Positions 1 through 5,246 of a stretch of 5,246 nt of DNA are shown in pieces. Source of the DNA: Verrucomicrobiota bacterium. GTDB taxonomy: Bacteria; Verrucomicrobiota; Verrucomicrobiia; Limisphaerales; CAIQOK01. The DNA lies in the NCBI GenBank assembly GCA_025363535.1, contig JANYDP010000228.1, positions 1-5,246 of the forward strand. Reading direction: 5' to 3'. The notes beneath the pieces are model-generated. The model worked only from the letters and a program-made list of their open reading frames with translations. It did no database searches and was not told where the DNA came from. Made by a program: the position numbers and the translations under genes. Numbering within the stretch: the first letter of the stretch is position 1; each line of letters begins with the position of its first letter.

Positions 1-207
1 GCCGAAAAGCTCACCGGCACGGTTGAAGTGGATGAAACCTTTGTTGGTGGCAAAAAGGCGGGCGTGGGCGGCGGCAGCAAAGCGCACCGCACGCCGGTTG
101 TTGCAATGGTGCAACGCGGGGGATCGGTTCGCAGCCAAGTCATGCCAACAGTGAACGGCGCGAACTTACGGCAAGCCGTCCGTGACAGTTGTATCTGCCG
201 CAACTAA
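1..207 (+). pseudogene. IS1595/ISXO2-like DDE transposase fragment, 3' truncated
   Basis: The open frame enters from the left edge and gives 68 codons before a TAA at 205-207. Residues 7-17 read TVEVDETFVGG, the hallmark of IS1595-family (ISXO2-like) transposases, where the Asp of VEVDET (codon 11) is the first acidic residue of the DDE/DDN active site. The following stretch, with the words TPVVAMVQRGG and VNGANLRQAVRD, also fits the start of the RNase H-like catalytic core. Family members continue for well over 100 residues with the second and third catalytic acids. Here the match stops at about codon 62 (base 187), followed by an unrelated tail (SCICRN) and a stop. The fragment therefore cannot be an active transposase. 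The break coincides with a drop in GC content, so it is probably a deletion or insertion junction. No terminal inverted repeat could be identified inside the window. The family assignment rests on motif recognition only. Confidence 0.82.
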
Positions 208-455
208 ATGTAGAAGCACACAAATCTGAAGGGCAAACGGCAGACAGGGGCGTAATTGAATCTATATCGCCAAAAAAATTGCCGGTCTATTGGATTTTAG
301 ATTTAGACAGCCGAAGGATAAAAAACCAAAGCGTTAATCCGCACAAGGTTTCTTATATTGTGGACGTATCTGTGCAAACCAAAAACGAAACAGCACGCGC
401 TTATTCTGTTTTGCGCCTGCATGACATTCTAAATGACGATGAAGCACAAAGTTAG
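189..455 (+). CDS. unrecognised 88-aa protein or 5'-truncated gene remnant in AT-rich DNA
   Basis: This 88-codon frame begins directly after the transposase break. The only usable start is TTG at 189, with no ribosome binding site; the in-frame stop just upstream is at 183-185. There is no internal ATG, so the true 5' end may have been lost at the junction. The product is hydrophilic. Residues about 30-80 alternate in a way that suggests beta strands (for example KLPVYWILDLD and KVSYIVDVSVQT), followed by a helical acidic tail (LRLHDILNDDEAQS). I do not recognise a family. The segment is visibly AT-richer than everything around it, which points to foreign origin or decay. Its last 17 bases overlap the ATG at 439 of the next small frame, an arrangement that permits translational coupling. 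It could be a chance frame, but 267 bases without a stop in AT-rich DNA, with protein-like hydrophobic patterning, argues mildly for a real gene. Confidence 0.4.
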   Translation: MYLPQLNVEAHKSEGQTADRGVIESISPKKLPVYWILDLDSRRIKNQSVNPHKVSYIVDVSVQTKNETARAYSVLRLHDILNDDEAQS

Positions 456-609
456 CAATCCCATTATAAAATCCGCGATTCCGGTGTGGGCGAACGAGCC
501 GTTGAAATTCGCCTTCAATCCCGATGCCGCATTGCGCGAAGTTATGCGTGTCGAACCGCCGCGCGACTGGCGCAAAGTCATCAAAACTGGCCGCAAATCC
601 CGCCGTTAA
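439..609 (+). CDS. small basic protein (56 aa), unknown function
   Basis: The frame runs from ATG 439 (MKHKVSNPIIK; an alternative ATG lies two codons upstream at 433) to TAA 607-609. The 56-residue product has a middle reading NEPLKFAFNPDAALREVM, then VEPPRDWRK, and a strongly basic end (KTGRKSRR). From about 481 onward the codons are GC-rich at the third position, as in the chromosomal genes, unlike the AT-rich segment before it. This supports a genuine coding frame over the longer shadow frame on the same bases. Short proteins of this shape, a phenylalanine-rich helix followed by Pro-Pro and a basic tail, are often found beside transposase or toxin-antitoxin genes, but no function can be assigned. 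Because it overlaps the preceding frame by 17 bases, it may be translated by coupling. It may be a passenger of the same mobile element or a remnant of its target gene. Confidence 0.45.
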   Translation: MKHKVSNPIIKSAIPVWANEPLKFAFNPDAALREVMRVEPPRDWRKVIKTGRKSRR

Positions 610-724
610 TTCTTACTTTGTTTAGCTTCAATTGGTTGCCTTTTCATTTTACGTCAACAGCACAATCCCATTGATATTCGGTTTCCTCTTCCCGTTGCCA
701 AATTGCCCTCTTAAACTGGCGGCG

Positions 725-1978
725 ATGCCATCATCGCCACCAAACAAAAAGCACGAAGCCGGGATTTTTCCCATGCTCGTCACCGCGCTGTTGGATTGGT
801 TTCGCATCAGGGCGCGCGACCTGCCCTGGCGGCGGACACACGATCCTTATGCCATCTGGGTTTCCGAAATCATGCTCCAGCAAACGCAGGTCAAGACGGT
901 GATCCCGTATTGGGAACGCTGGCTGAGCGAGTTGCCGACGATTGAATCGCTCGCGAATGCTTCGTCGGAAAAAATTCACAAACTCTGGGAAGGCCTTGGC
1001 TATTACACCCGCGTTCGCAACATGCAGAAGACGGCGCGAGAAATTGTGGAGAAAAGCGGAAAGCGGAAAGCGGAAAGCGGAAACGATTCGTGCAAGTTTC
1101 CCCAAAATTTCGACGACGTCCTCGCGCTGCCCGGCATTGGCCGTTACACCGCTGGCGCGATTTGCAGCATCGCCTTCAACCAACCCACGCCCATTCTCGA
1201 CGGCAACGTCATCCGTGTCCTCACCCGCGCCTTCGGCATCACCACCAACCCGCGCGAAAAACAGACCAACGCCCAACTCTGGCAACTCGCGGGTGAGTTG
1301 GTCGCTCACGCCTCGCACCTCACGCCTCACGTTTCAGCCTGCTCCCGCCTCAACCAATCCCTCATGGAACTCGGCGCGCTCATCTGCGCCCCGCGTTCAC
1401 CGCAGTGCGGCGTTTGCCCGGTGCAAAAATTCTGCATCGCGCATAAAAAGAATTTGCAGGAGCGGCTTCCCAACCTCGGCAAACGCGCCGCCACCACCGA
1501 GCGCCGCTTTCTTGCCTTCGTGGTCGAGCGGGATGGAAAATATCTCGTCCGCCAACGACCCGCCGGAATCGTGAATGCACACCTGTGGGAATTTCCGAAC
1601 ATCGAAGTCGTCGCTGTTGCAGGGAGGGTGCGTCCCTCCGTGCGCGCAGCCACTGGATCAAACCCAAACGGCGCGCAGCGGACTGACACGCCCTACCGTG
1701 CCGACGACTTCCGCCCCACCTCCGTCAAACCGTTTTGCACGATCAAACATTCCATCACCCGCTACCGCATCACATTGGAAGCCTGGCGGGCCGATCTCGC
1801 AAACCTCCGCGCCGGAGCACCGATCTCCCGATCGGCTGGAAATGTCAGCACCGCCATTAACGCGCCGGGCCGGAGGGCGGCGCCTCCCGGCTCTTGGCTC
1901 ACGCTCGCACAGCTCCGCTCGCTCGCCTTCACCAGCGCTCACAAGAAAATCCTCGGACTGCTTGAACCGCTTGGCTGA
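725..1978 (+). CDS. mutY: A/G-specific adenine DNA glycosylase MutY
   Basis: MutY removes adenine mispaired with 8-oxoguanine in the base-excision (GO) repair pathway, preventing G:C to T:A transversions. From ATG 725 the protein has 417 residues, against about 350 in E. coli. The catalytic core shows LPWRRTHDPYAIWVSEIMLQQTQV with catalytic Glu48, the helix-hairpin-helix LPGIGRYTAGAI (135-146), ILDGNVIRVL with catalytic Asp159, and the [4Fe-4S] pattern C221-x6-C228-x2-C231-x5-C237. The NUDIX-like 8-oxoG-sensing domain follows, with LWEFPN, KHSITRYRI and WLTLAQL. The extra length sits in four repeat-bearing inserts: residues 111-120, 194-203, about 298-331 and about 364-389. The FSH loop that contacts 8-oxoG is replaced by ITR (344-346). 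The start is uncertain: ATG 773 (401 aa) is equally compatible with the family N-terminus, while the TTG at 632 adds a segment that does not look like protein. No clear ribosome binding site precedes any of these starts. The product call is secure; whether the inserts impair activity is unknown. Confidence 0.95.
   Translation: MPSSPPNKKHEAGIFPMLVTALLDWFRIRARDLPWRRTHDPYAIWVSEIMLQQTQVKTVIPYWERWLSELPTIESLANASSEKIHKLWEGLGYYTRVRNMQKTAREIVEKSGKRKAESGNDSCKFPQNFDDVLALPGIGRYTAGAICSIAFNQPTPILDGNVIRVLTRAFGITTNPREKQTNAQLWQLAGELVAHASHLTPHVSACSRLNQSLMELGALICAPRSPQCGVCPVQKFCIAHKKNLQERLPNLGKRAATTERRFLAFVVERDGKYLVRQRPAGIVNAHLWEFPNIEVVAVAGRVRPSVRAATGSNPNGAQRTDTPYRADDFRPTSVKPFCTIKHSITRYRITLEAWRADLANLRAGAPISRSAGNVSTAINAPGRRAAPPGSWLTLAQLRSLAFTSAHKKILGLLEPLG
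1055..1082 (+). repeat. perfect 7-bp tandem repeat (AGCGGAA x4) inside mutY
   Basis: Four exact, contiguous copies of AGCGGAA occupy these bases and encode the basic-polar peptide from Ser111 to about Asn120. They lie between the helix ending in IVEK and the KFPQNF that leads into the helix-hairpin-helix. E. coli MutY has only a short Gly-Gly turn here, so the repeat lengthens a surface loop. The unit length is not a multiple of three, so gain or loss of one copy would shift the mutY frame, and three copies would restore it. Confidence 0.9.
1305..1332 (+). repeat. degenerate 7-bp tandem repeat (CTCACGC-like x4) inside mutY
   Basis: The four consecutive heptamers are CTCACGC, CTCGCAC, CTCACGC and CTCACGT. 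They encode about residues 194-203 (AHASHLTPHV), just before SRLNQSLMELGALIC, where other MutY proteins have a short, variable linker. Unit length and copy number match the array at 1055-1082, though the unit sequence differs. Confidence 0.75.
1623..1639. repeat. hairpin-forming palindrome in mutY C-terminal domain (first insert)
   Basis: GGAGGG (1623-1628), a five-base loop TGCGT and CCCTCC (1634-1639) form a perfect 6-bp stem. It encodes part of GRVRPSVRAA. A 9-bp direct repeat GCGCGCAGC occurs at 1642-1650 and 1671-1679 just downstream. The surrounding peptide (about residues 298-331) has no counterpart between the LWEFPN strand and the following KPFCTIKH strand of other MutY proteins. This is consistent with insertion of a small palindromic (REP- or MITE-like) element that kept the frame open. 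Confidence 0.6.
1820..1835. repeat. hairpin-forming palindrome in mutY (second insert, proximal)
   Basis: CCGATC (1820-1825), loop TCCC and GATCGG (1830-1835) form a perfect 6-bp stem encoding PISRS (residues 366-370). It lies in the stretch between EAWRADLANLR and SWLTLAQL, which looks longer than the equivalent E. coli MutY linker. Confidence 0.5.
1864..1891. repeat. hairpin-forming palindrome in mutY (second insert, distal)
   Basis: GCCGGG (1864-1869) pairs with CCCGGC (1886-1891). An alternative inner stem pairs GGAGG (1872-1876) with CCTCC (1883-1887). The segment encodes the Pro/Gly/Arg/Ala-rich peptide around residues 380-389, immediately before the conserved SWLTLAQL. It shares GGAGGG-type and CCTCC-type blocks with the palindrome at 1623-1639, which suggests related repeat elements. 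Confidence 0.5.
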
Positions 1979-2069
1979 AGCCACGCCCGCTTTGGGAACG
2001 GACGCCACAAACTCTCTTATCTTTTTCTTTGTGTCTGGAACCAGAGTACGTATCTTGCGTTGAAACTTA

Positions 2070-2088
2070 GCTTTCGGTTTGTGAAAGC
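2070..2088. other. small hairpin in mutY-nifJ intergenic gap
   Basis: GCTTTC (2070-2075) and GAAAGC (2083-2088) pair around a seven-base loop. No T-run follows, so it does not look like an intrinsic terminator. It could be a weak operator or 5' leader element for the downstream gene, or chance. It lies in the 156-bp gap between mutY and the oxidoreductase gene, which otherwise contains only a T-rich run at about 2019-2030 with no stem before it. Confidence 0.3.
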
Positions 2089-2114
2089 GACGAAAGTTCG
2101 CGCTTCGCGGGCCG

Positions 2115-2136
2115 ATAAATTTTGAAATAAATTTAT
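2115..2136 (+). promoter_or_regulatory. AT-rich leader repeat overlapping the nifJ start codon
   Basis: Inside GC-rich DNA, this leader is almost pure A/T. ATAAATT (2115-2121) and AATTTAT (2130-2136) are inverted repeats, the second arm including the first two bases of the start ATG. The same bases also contain an 8-bp direct repeat ATAAATTT (2115-2122 and 2127-2134). No Shine-Dalgarno sequence is present, so an unstructured A/T-rich leader may replace it. The 5' arm also resembles a -10 element, but no good -35 box sits at the usual distance. Confidence 0.3.
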
Positions 2137-5100
2137 GAGCCAATCGTCCGCCTCTAAAACCAACCCCACCAACCCGTCCGCGCGCATCGCCCCCAAGTAT
2201 CCCGGCATCCGCGTCACCTGCAACGGCAACCAGCTCGTCACCCAATGGGTCGAGACCCGCATCACGGAAGGCGGGATCTTCTATCCCATCACGCCCTCCA
2301 CTGAAGGCGGCGAGATCTACCAGGCTTCCTTCGCTGCCGGCGAACTCAACGTCTGGGGCCAACAGAAAGTCGCCGTCGAGACCGAAGGTGAACACGCGGC
2401 GCAGGGCGGCGCGACGGCCTTCGCGGTCAGCGGCAAGCGCGCGGTCAATTTCACTTCCGGCCAGGGAATCGTGTATGCGATGGAGCAGTATTATCATGCG
2501 CCCGGCAAGTTTTCGACGATGGTCATCGAGGTCGGCGCACGCGCACTGACCAAGCATGCGCTCAACGTTCATTGCGGCCATGACGATTTCAACGCCGCGC
2601 TCGACACCGGCTGGACGATGCTGGTCAGCAAGGACGCGCAGCAATGCGCCGATCAGGGCATCATTCTCCGCAAGGTCAACGAACTCGCGCTCAATCCCGG
2701 CATGAACATCCAGGACGGGATGCTGACCACGCATTCCGAGCGCACCTATCTCGCGCCCGAAGCCGAACTGCTCCGCGAATTTCTCGGCCCGGTGGATGAA
2801 ATGATTGACTGCCCGACGCCCGCGCAGCGCGAACTGTTCGGCCCGAAACGCCGCCGCGTGCCGGAGATGATGGATTTGAAAAATCCCATCCTGCTCGGCC
2901 CGGTGCAGAACCAGGAGCATCACATGAACGGCATCGTTGCCCGCCGCAATAATTTCAACGAACCGATCCTGGGTTTCCTCGAAGCGGCCTACGAGGAATT
3001 CGGCCGGTTGACCGGGCGGCACTACGGTTTGATCAGCCAGTTCAAGTGTGAGGACGCCGACACAATCTTTGTCTCGCTCGGCTGCGCGGCGGACAACATC
3101 GAGGCCGCGTGCGATTATCTCCGCGATCAGCGCAATGCCAAGGTCGGTTCGATTCACGTCAATGTCATCCGCCCTTTTCCCGAAGCCGCGATTATCAACG
3201 CGCTGCGCGGCAAGAAGAACGTCATCATTCTCGAACGCACCGACGAAGCGCTCGCCGGCGACAACCCGCTGGCCCGCGACATCCGCGTCGCGCTGGGCAA
3301 GGCGAATGAAGTCACCAAGTTCGGCGGCACCCTGCCCGCGCTCACGCCGGAAGAAACGCCGCGCCTGTTCCGGGGCGTCTATGGCATCGGCTCGCGCGAT
3401 TTCCGCCCCGAACACACGCTGGGTGCCTACGAATACGCCACCGGTTCGGCGAAGCGCAAAGACGGCCGGAGCGCGGCGGACGGCGAGACATTCTTCGTCC
3501 TCGGCGTGGATCATCCGTATGCGGCAATCAGCAAGGATACACCGTCGCTTTTGCCAAACAAAGCCATCGCAGTAAGGTTCCATTCCATCGGCGGCTGGGG
3601 CATGATTACAACGGGCAAGAACCTCGGCGAAATCATCGGCGACTTCGGCGAGTTGCTCAAACAGCGCGCGAACGAAGTCGAGGCCGACGGACGCCTAAAG
3701 GAACAGTTGTTCATCATGGCGAATCCGAAATACGGTTCGGAAAAAAAAGGCGCGCCCACGAATTATTATCTCACCGTCGCCCGCGAACAGATCAAGGTGA
3801 ACTGCGAGTTGAATCATGTGGACGTGGTCCTGTGCTGCGATCCGAAAGCGTTCACGCACACCAATCCGCTCGAAGGCATCAAGAAGGGCGGGTGCATTGT
3901 ATGGGAATCGAGCGATACGCCAGAGACCGCGTGGGAGCGCATCCCGGCGCAGCACCGGAAATTCGTCCAGGAAAATAACATCCGCGTCTATATCCTGCCG
4001 GGCTTCGACATCGCGAAGAAGGCCACCTCGCGCGGCGATCTGCAGTTGCGCATGCAGGGCAACTCTTTCCTCGGCGCCTTCTTCCGCGTGTCACCGTTTC
4101 TGAAAAACAACAGCATCAGCGACGACACGTTTCATGAAACCGTCCTCCACCAGTACAAGAAAAAGTTCGGCCGTTTCGGCGACGCCGTGGTCACGTCAAA
4201 CATGACGGTCATGACCGAAGGTTTCTCGCGCGTGCAGGAAATCAAATACGGCCAGGCCGGTGACGCCGACCGTTCCTCAATGCGCAATCCGCCCGTCGCG
4301 CCGATTGGAAATGGACCGATGATTCCCACCGCTGGCTGCGGCACCGCCTGCGGCAGCGGCATTCCCACGCCCGCCGAACAGACGCCGCGCTACGCCTTTC
4401 AAACGGTCGCCAAGTTCAATTCCGAATTCCGCAACGGGCTTGGCTACCATCAGCCCGCTGGCGCGCTGGCCTCCCTCGGCATGATGGGTTCCGGCACTGG
4501 CGCGACGCAGTCCAAGTATGTCGCCCGTCGCGAAACGCCCGTGTACATCGCGGAAAACTGCACCCAGTGCATGGAGTGCATCACCGCCTGCCCCGACACC
4601 GCGCTGCCGAATACGTCGCAGGATGTGGCGACGGTTCTGCGGACGGCGGCGAATTATTACATCACCGACAACGCCGAACGTCCGAAGCTCGCGGCGGAAT
4701 TGAAAGGCGTCGAGGAACGCGCCCGTGTCAAAATGAACGAAGCCGTGAAAGCCCGCGCCAGCGTTCCGTTCAAGGACATCATTCGTGCCGAAGTCACTGC
4801 GCTCGCCGGGATTTCCGACAAAACGAAAGGCGAGTTCACCGGCATCATTGACAAGCTGCCGCTCGCCTATAACAACGTCCCCGCGATCTTCCGGTCGCTC
4901 GAAGCCAAGACGCCGGGCGCGGGCGGGCTGTTCTCCATCTTTGTTTCCGATTTGTGCAAAGGCTGCGGCGAGTGCGTGCAGGTCTGCGGCGATCATGACG
5001 CGCTCCGCATGACGACGGAAACCGAACATCTCAACGCCGAACTGACCACCGCGCAGATTTTCTCGCGCCTGCTGCCCGACACGCCGAAAAAATATCTCGG

Positions 5101-5246
5101 CCTTTACAATGACACCGACGCCGCCGGTTCCCGCGAGGCCGCACTGCGCAACCACCTGATGGTGCGCCGCAATTATGAGGCGCTTGTCTCCGGCGATGGC
5201 GCGTGTGCCGGGAAGTCGACTGCTCATCGCGGGCGAGGGGCCGGAG
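2135..5246 (+). CDS. nifJ: pyruvate/2-oxoacid:ferredoxin (flavodoxin) oxidoreductase, NifJ-type, 3' partial
   Basis: This single-chain PFOR oxidatively decarboxylates a 2-oxoacid (pyruvate by family default) to acyl-CoA using TPP, passing electrons to ferredoxin or flavodoxin in the cytoplasm. The frame runs from ATG 2135 and gives about 1037 codons before the window ends. Domains in order: a TPP-pyrimidine domain with YPITPS (50-55, substrate Thr53), probable TPP-activating Glu84 and ARAL with Arg136; domain II with NPILLGPVQNQ, the segment FGRLTGRHYG and the VYGIGSRDF turn; a gamma domain from HSIGGWG (483-489) through KYGSEKKGAPTNYYLTV; and a domain with two [4Fe-4S] motifs, Cys809/812/815/819 and Cys941/944/947/951. 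The TPP/Mg domain starts at GDGACAG near the edge. It is divergent: PSTEGGE replaces the usual PSSPMAE, a GCGTACG segment (Cys735, Cys739) precedes the clusters, and about 120 residues separate the clusters, against about 50 in typical PFOR. Substrate preference cannot be fixed from sequence. From base 5211 the translation leaves the family. Confidence 0.9.
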   Translation, partial: MSQSSASKTNPTNPSARIAPKYPGIRVTCNGNQLVTQWVETRITEGGIFYPITPSTEGGEIYQASFAAGELNVWGQQKVAVETEGEHAAQGGATAFAVSGKRAVNFTSGQGIVYAMEQYYHAPGKFSTMVIEVGARALTKHALNVHCGHDDFNAALDTGWTMLVSKDAQQCADQGIILRKVNELALNPGMNIQDGMLTTHSERTYLAPEAELLREFLGPVDEMIDCPTPAQRELFGPKRRRVPEMMDLKNPILLGPVQNQEHHMNGIVARRNNFNEPILGFLEAAYEEFGRLTGRHYGLISQFKCEDADTIFVSLGCAADNIEAACDYLRDQRNAKVGSIHVNVIRPFPEAAIINALRGKKNVIILERTDEALAGDNPLARDIRVALGKANEVTKFGGTLPALTPEETPRLFRGVYGIGSRDFRPEHTLGAYEYATGSAKRKDGRSAADGETFFVLGVDHPYAAISKDTPSLLPNKAIAVRFHSIGGWGMITTGKNLGEIIGDFGELLKQRANEVEADGRLKEQLFIMANPKYGSEKKGAPTNYYLTVAREQIKVNCELNHVDVVLCCDPKAFTHTNPLEGIKKGGCIVWESSDTPETAWERIPAQHRKFVQENNIRVYILPGFDIAKKATSRGDLQLRMQGNSFLGAFFRVSPFLKNNSISDDTFHETVLHQYKKKFGRFGDAVVTSNMTVMTEGFSRVQEIKYGQAGDADRSSMRNPPVAPIGNGPMIPTAGCGTACGSGIPTPAEQTPRYAFQTVAKFNSEFRNGLGYHQPAGALASLGMMGSGTGATQSKYVARRETPVYIAENCTQCMECITACPDTALPNTSQDVATVLRTAANYYITDNAERPKLAAELKGVEERARVKMNEAVKARASVPFKDIIRAEVTALAGISDKTKGEFTGIIDKLPLAYNNVPAIFRSLEAKTPGAGGLFSIFVSDLCKGCGECVQVCGDHDALRMTTETEHLNAELTTAQIFSRLLPDTPKKYLGLYNDTDAAGSREAALRNHLMVRRNYEALVSGDGACAGKSTAHRGRGAG
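5211..5246 (+). other. anomalous terminal segment; possible chimeric join
   Basis: The oxidoreductase frame matches the family up to GDGACAG (ending about 5212). It then reads KSTAHRGRGAG, whereas the family continues with CGE and a TPP-binding stretch. In the frame starting at 5211 the same bases read GSRLLIAGEGPE, which resembles the conserved LLIAGEGPE stretch of family-4/group-1 glycosyltransferases. Only 36 bases are available, so this is suggestive and not proof. Confidence 0.35.

Noticed and set aside
486..674. 62-codon plus-strand frame
   Set aside because: Out-of-phase overlap with the better supported small basic protein at 439-609; its tail runs into non-coding T-rich DNA.
632..724. 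Upstream TTG extension of mutY
   Set aside because: Adds a segment unlike any MutY N-terminus, with no ribosome binding site; it looks like translated intergenic DNA.
731..1330. 199-codon minus-strand frame within mutY
   Set aside because: Overlaps the MutY catalytic core, which is unambiguous on the plus strand.
1055..1332. CRISPR-like array from the repeats in mutY
   Set aside because: Units are 7 bp and contiguous, with no spacers, and they lie inside a coding frame.
942..1574. 210-codon plus-strand frame overlapping mutY in another phase
   Set aside because: Ser/Pro/Arg-rich out-of-phase translation of mutY. It is the type of product a 7-bp slip could reach, but nothing suggests it is a protein in its own right.
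2015..2035. T-rich run after mutY as an intrinsic terminator
   Set aside because: No stable GC-rich stem directly precedes it.
1658..3583. 641-codon open frame on the minus strand spanning the 3' end of mutY, the intergenic gap and the first half of nifJ
   Set aside because: It lies antisense to two genes with clear catalytic motifs. GC-rich third positions of the sense genes keep the opposite strand free of stops, and the product is low-complexity Arg/Ala/Gly/Asp-rich with no recognisable domain.
4277..5227. 316-codon minus-strand frame
   Set aside because: Antisense shadow of the ferredoxin and gamma region of the oxidoreductase; Arg/Gly/Ala-rich composition and no motifs.

Overview
The window is about 5.2 kb of GC-rich bacterial DNA. 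It holds two well-supported housekeeping or metabolic genes, mutY and a nifJ-type 2-oxoacid:ferredoxin oxidoreductase, both on the + strand. Upstream of them is a short, decayed, mobile-element-associated stretch. Start codons lack clear Shine-Dalgarno sequences, GC content is high, and the PFOR is divergent. Together with the style of the MutY core this suggests a Verrucomicrobiota-like environmental bacterium, possibly from a metagenome. That placement is an inference; there is no rRNA or marker gene here to confirm it.

Region 1 (1-609) starts inside an IS1595/ISXO2-type DDE transposase that loses its family sequence at about base 187 and stops at 207. It is followed by a markedly AT-richer segment (about 190-455) with an 88-codon unrecognised frame. 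A small basic protein (439-609) overlaps the end of that frame. The segment looks like a junction left by insertion, deletion or horizontal transfer.

Region 2 (725-1978) is mutY, the A/G-specific adenine glycosylase of the 8-oxoguanine repair system. Its catalytic Glu and Asp, helix-hairpin-helix and [4Fe-4S] cysteines are intact. The gene is studded with in-frame repeat insertions. There are two 28-bp arrays of four 7-bp units (1055-1082 perfect, 1305-1332 degenerate), and three GC-rich palindromes (1623-1639, 1820-1835, 1864-1891) within two apparent insertions in the C-terminal 8-oxoG-recognition domain.

Region 3 (1979-2134) is a 156-bp intergenic gap with a small hairpin and an AT-rich inverted/direct repeat that runs into the next start codon. 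I see no convincing terminator.

Region 4 (2135-5246, running off the end) is a single-chain pyruvate/2-oxoacid:ferredoxin oxidoreductase. It reads through the TPP-pyrimidine domain, domain II, the gamma domain and the two-[4Fe-4S] domain, to the first residues of the C-terminal TPP domain. The last 36 bases no longer match the family, and in another frame they read like a glycosyltransferase motif, so the end of the window may be a chimeric join or a real rearrangement.

The two main genes are not functionally linked beyond both being iron-sulfur proteins. I did not find a new multigene system. The most interesting signals are the repeat invasion of mutY and the divergent PFOR architecture.
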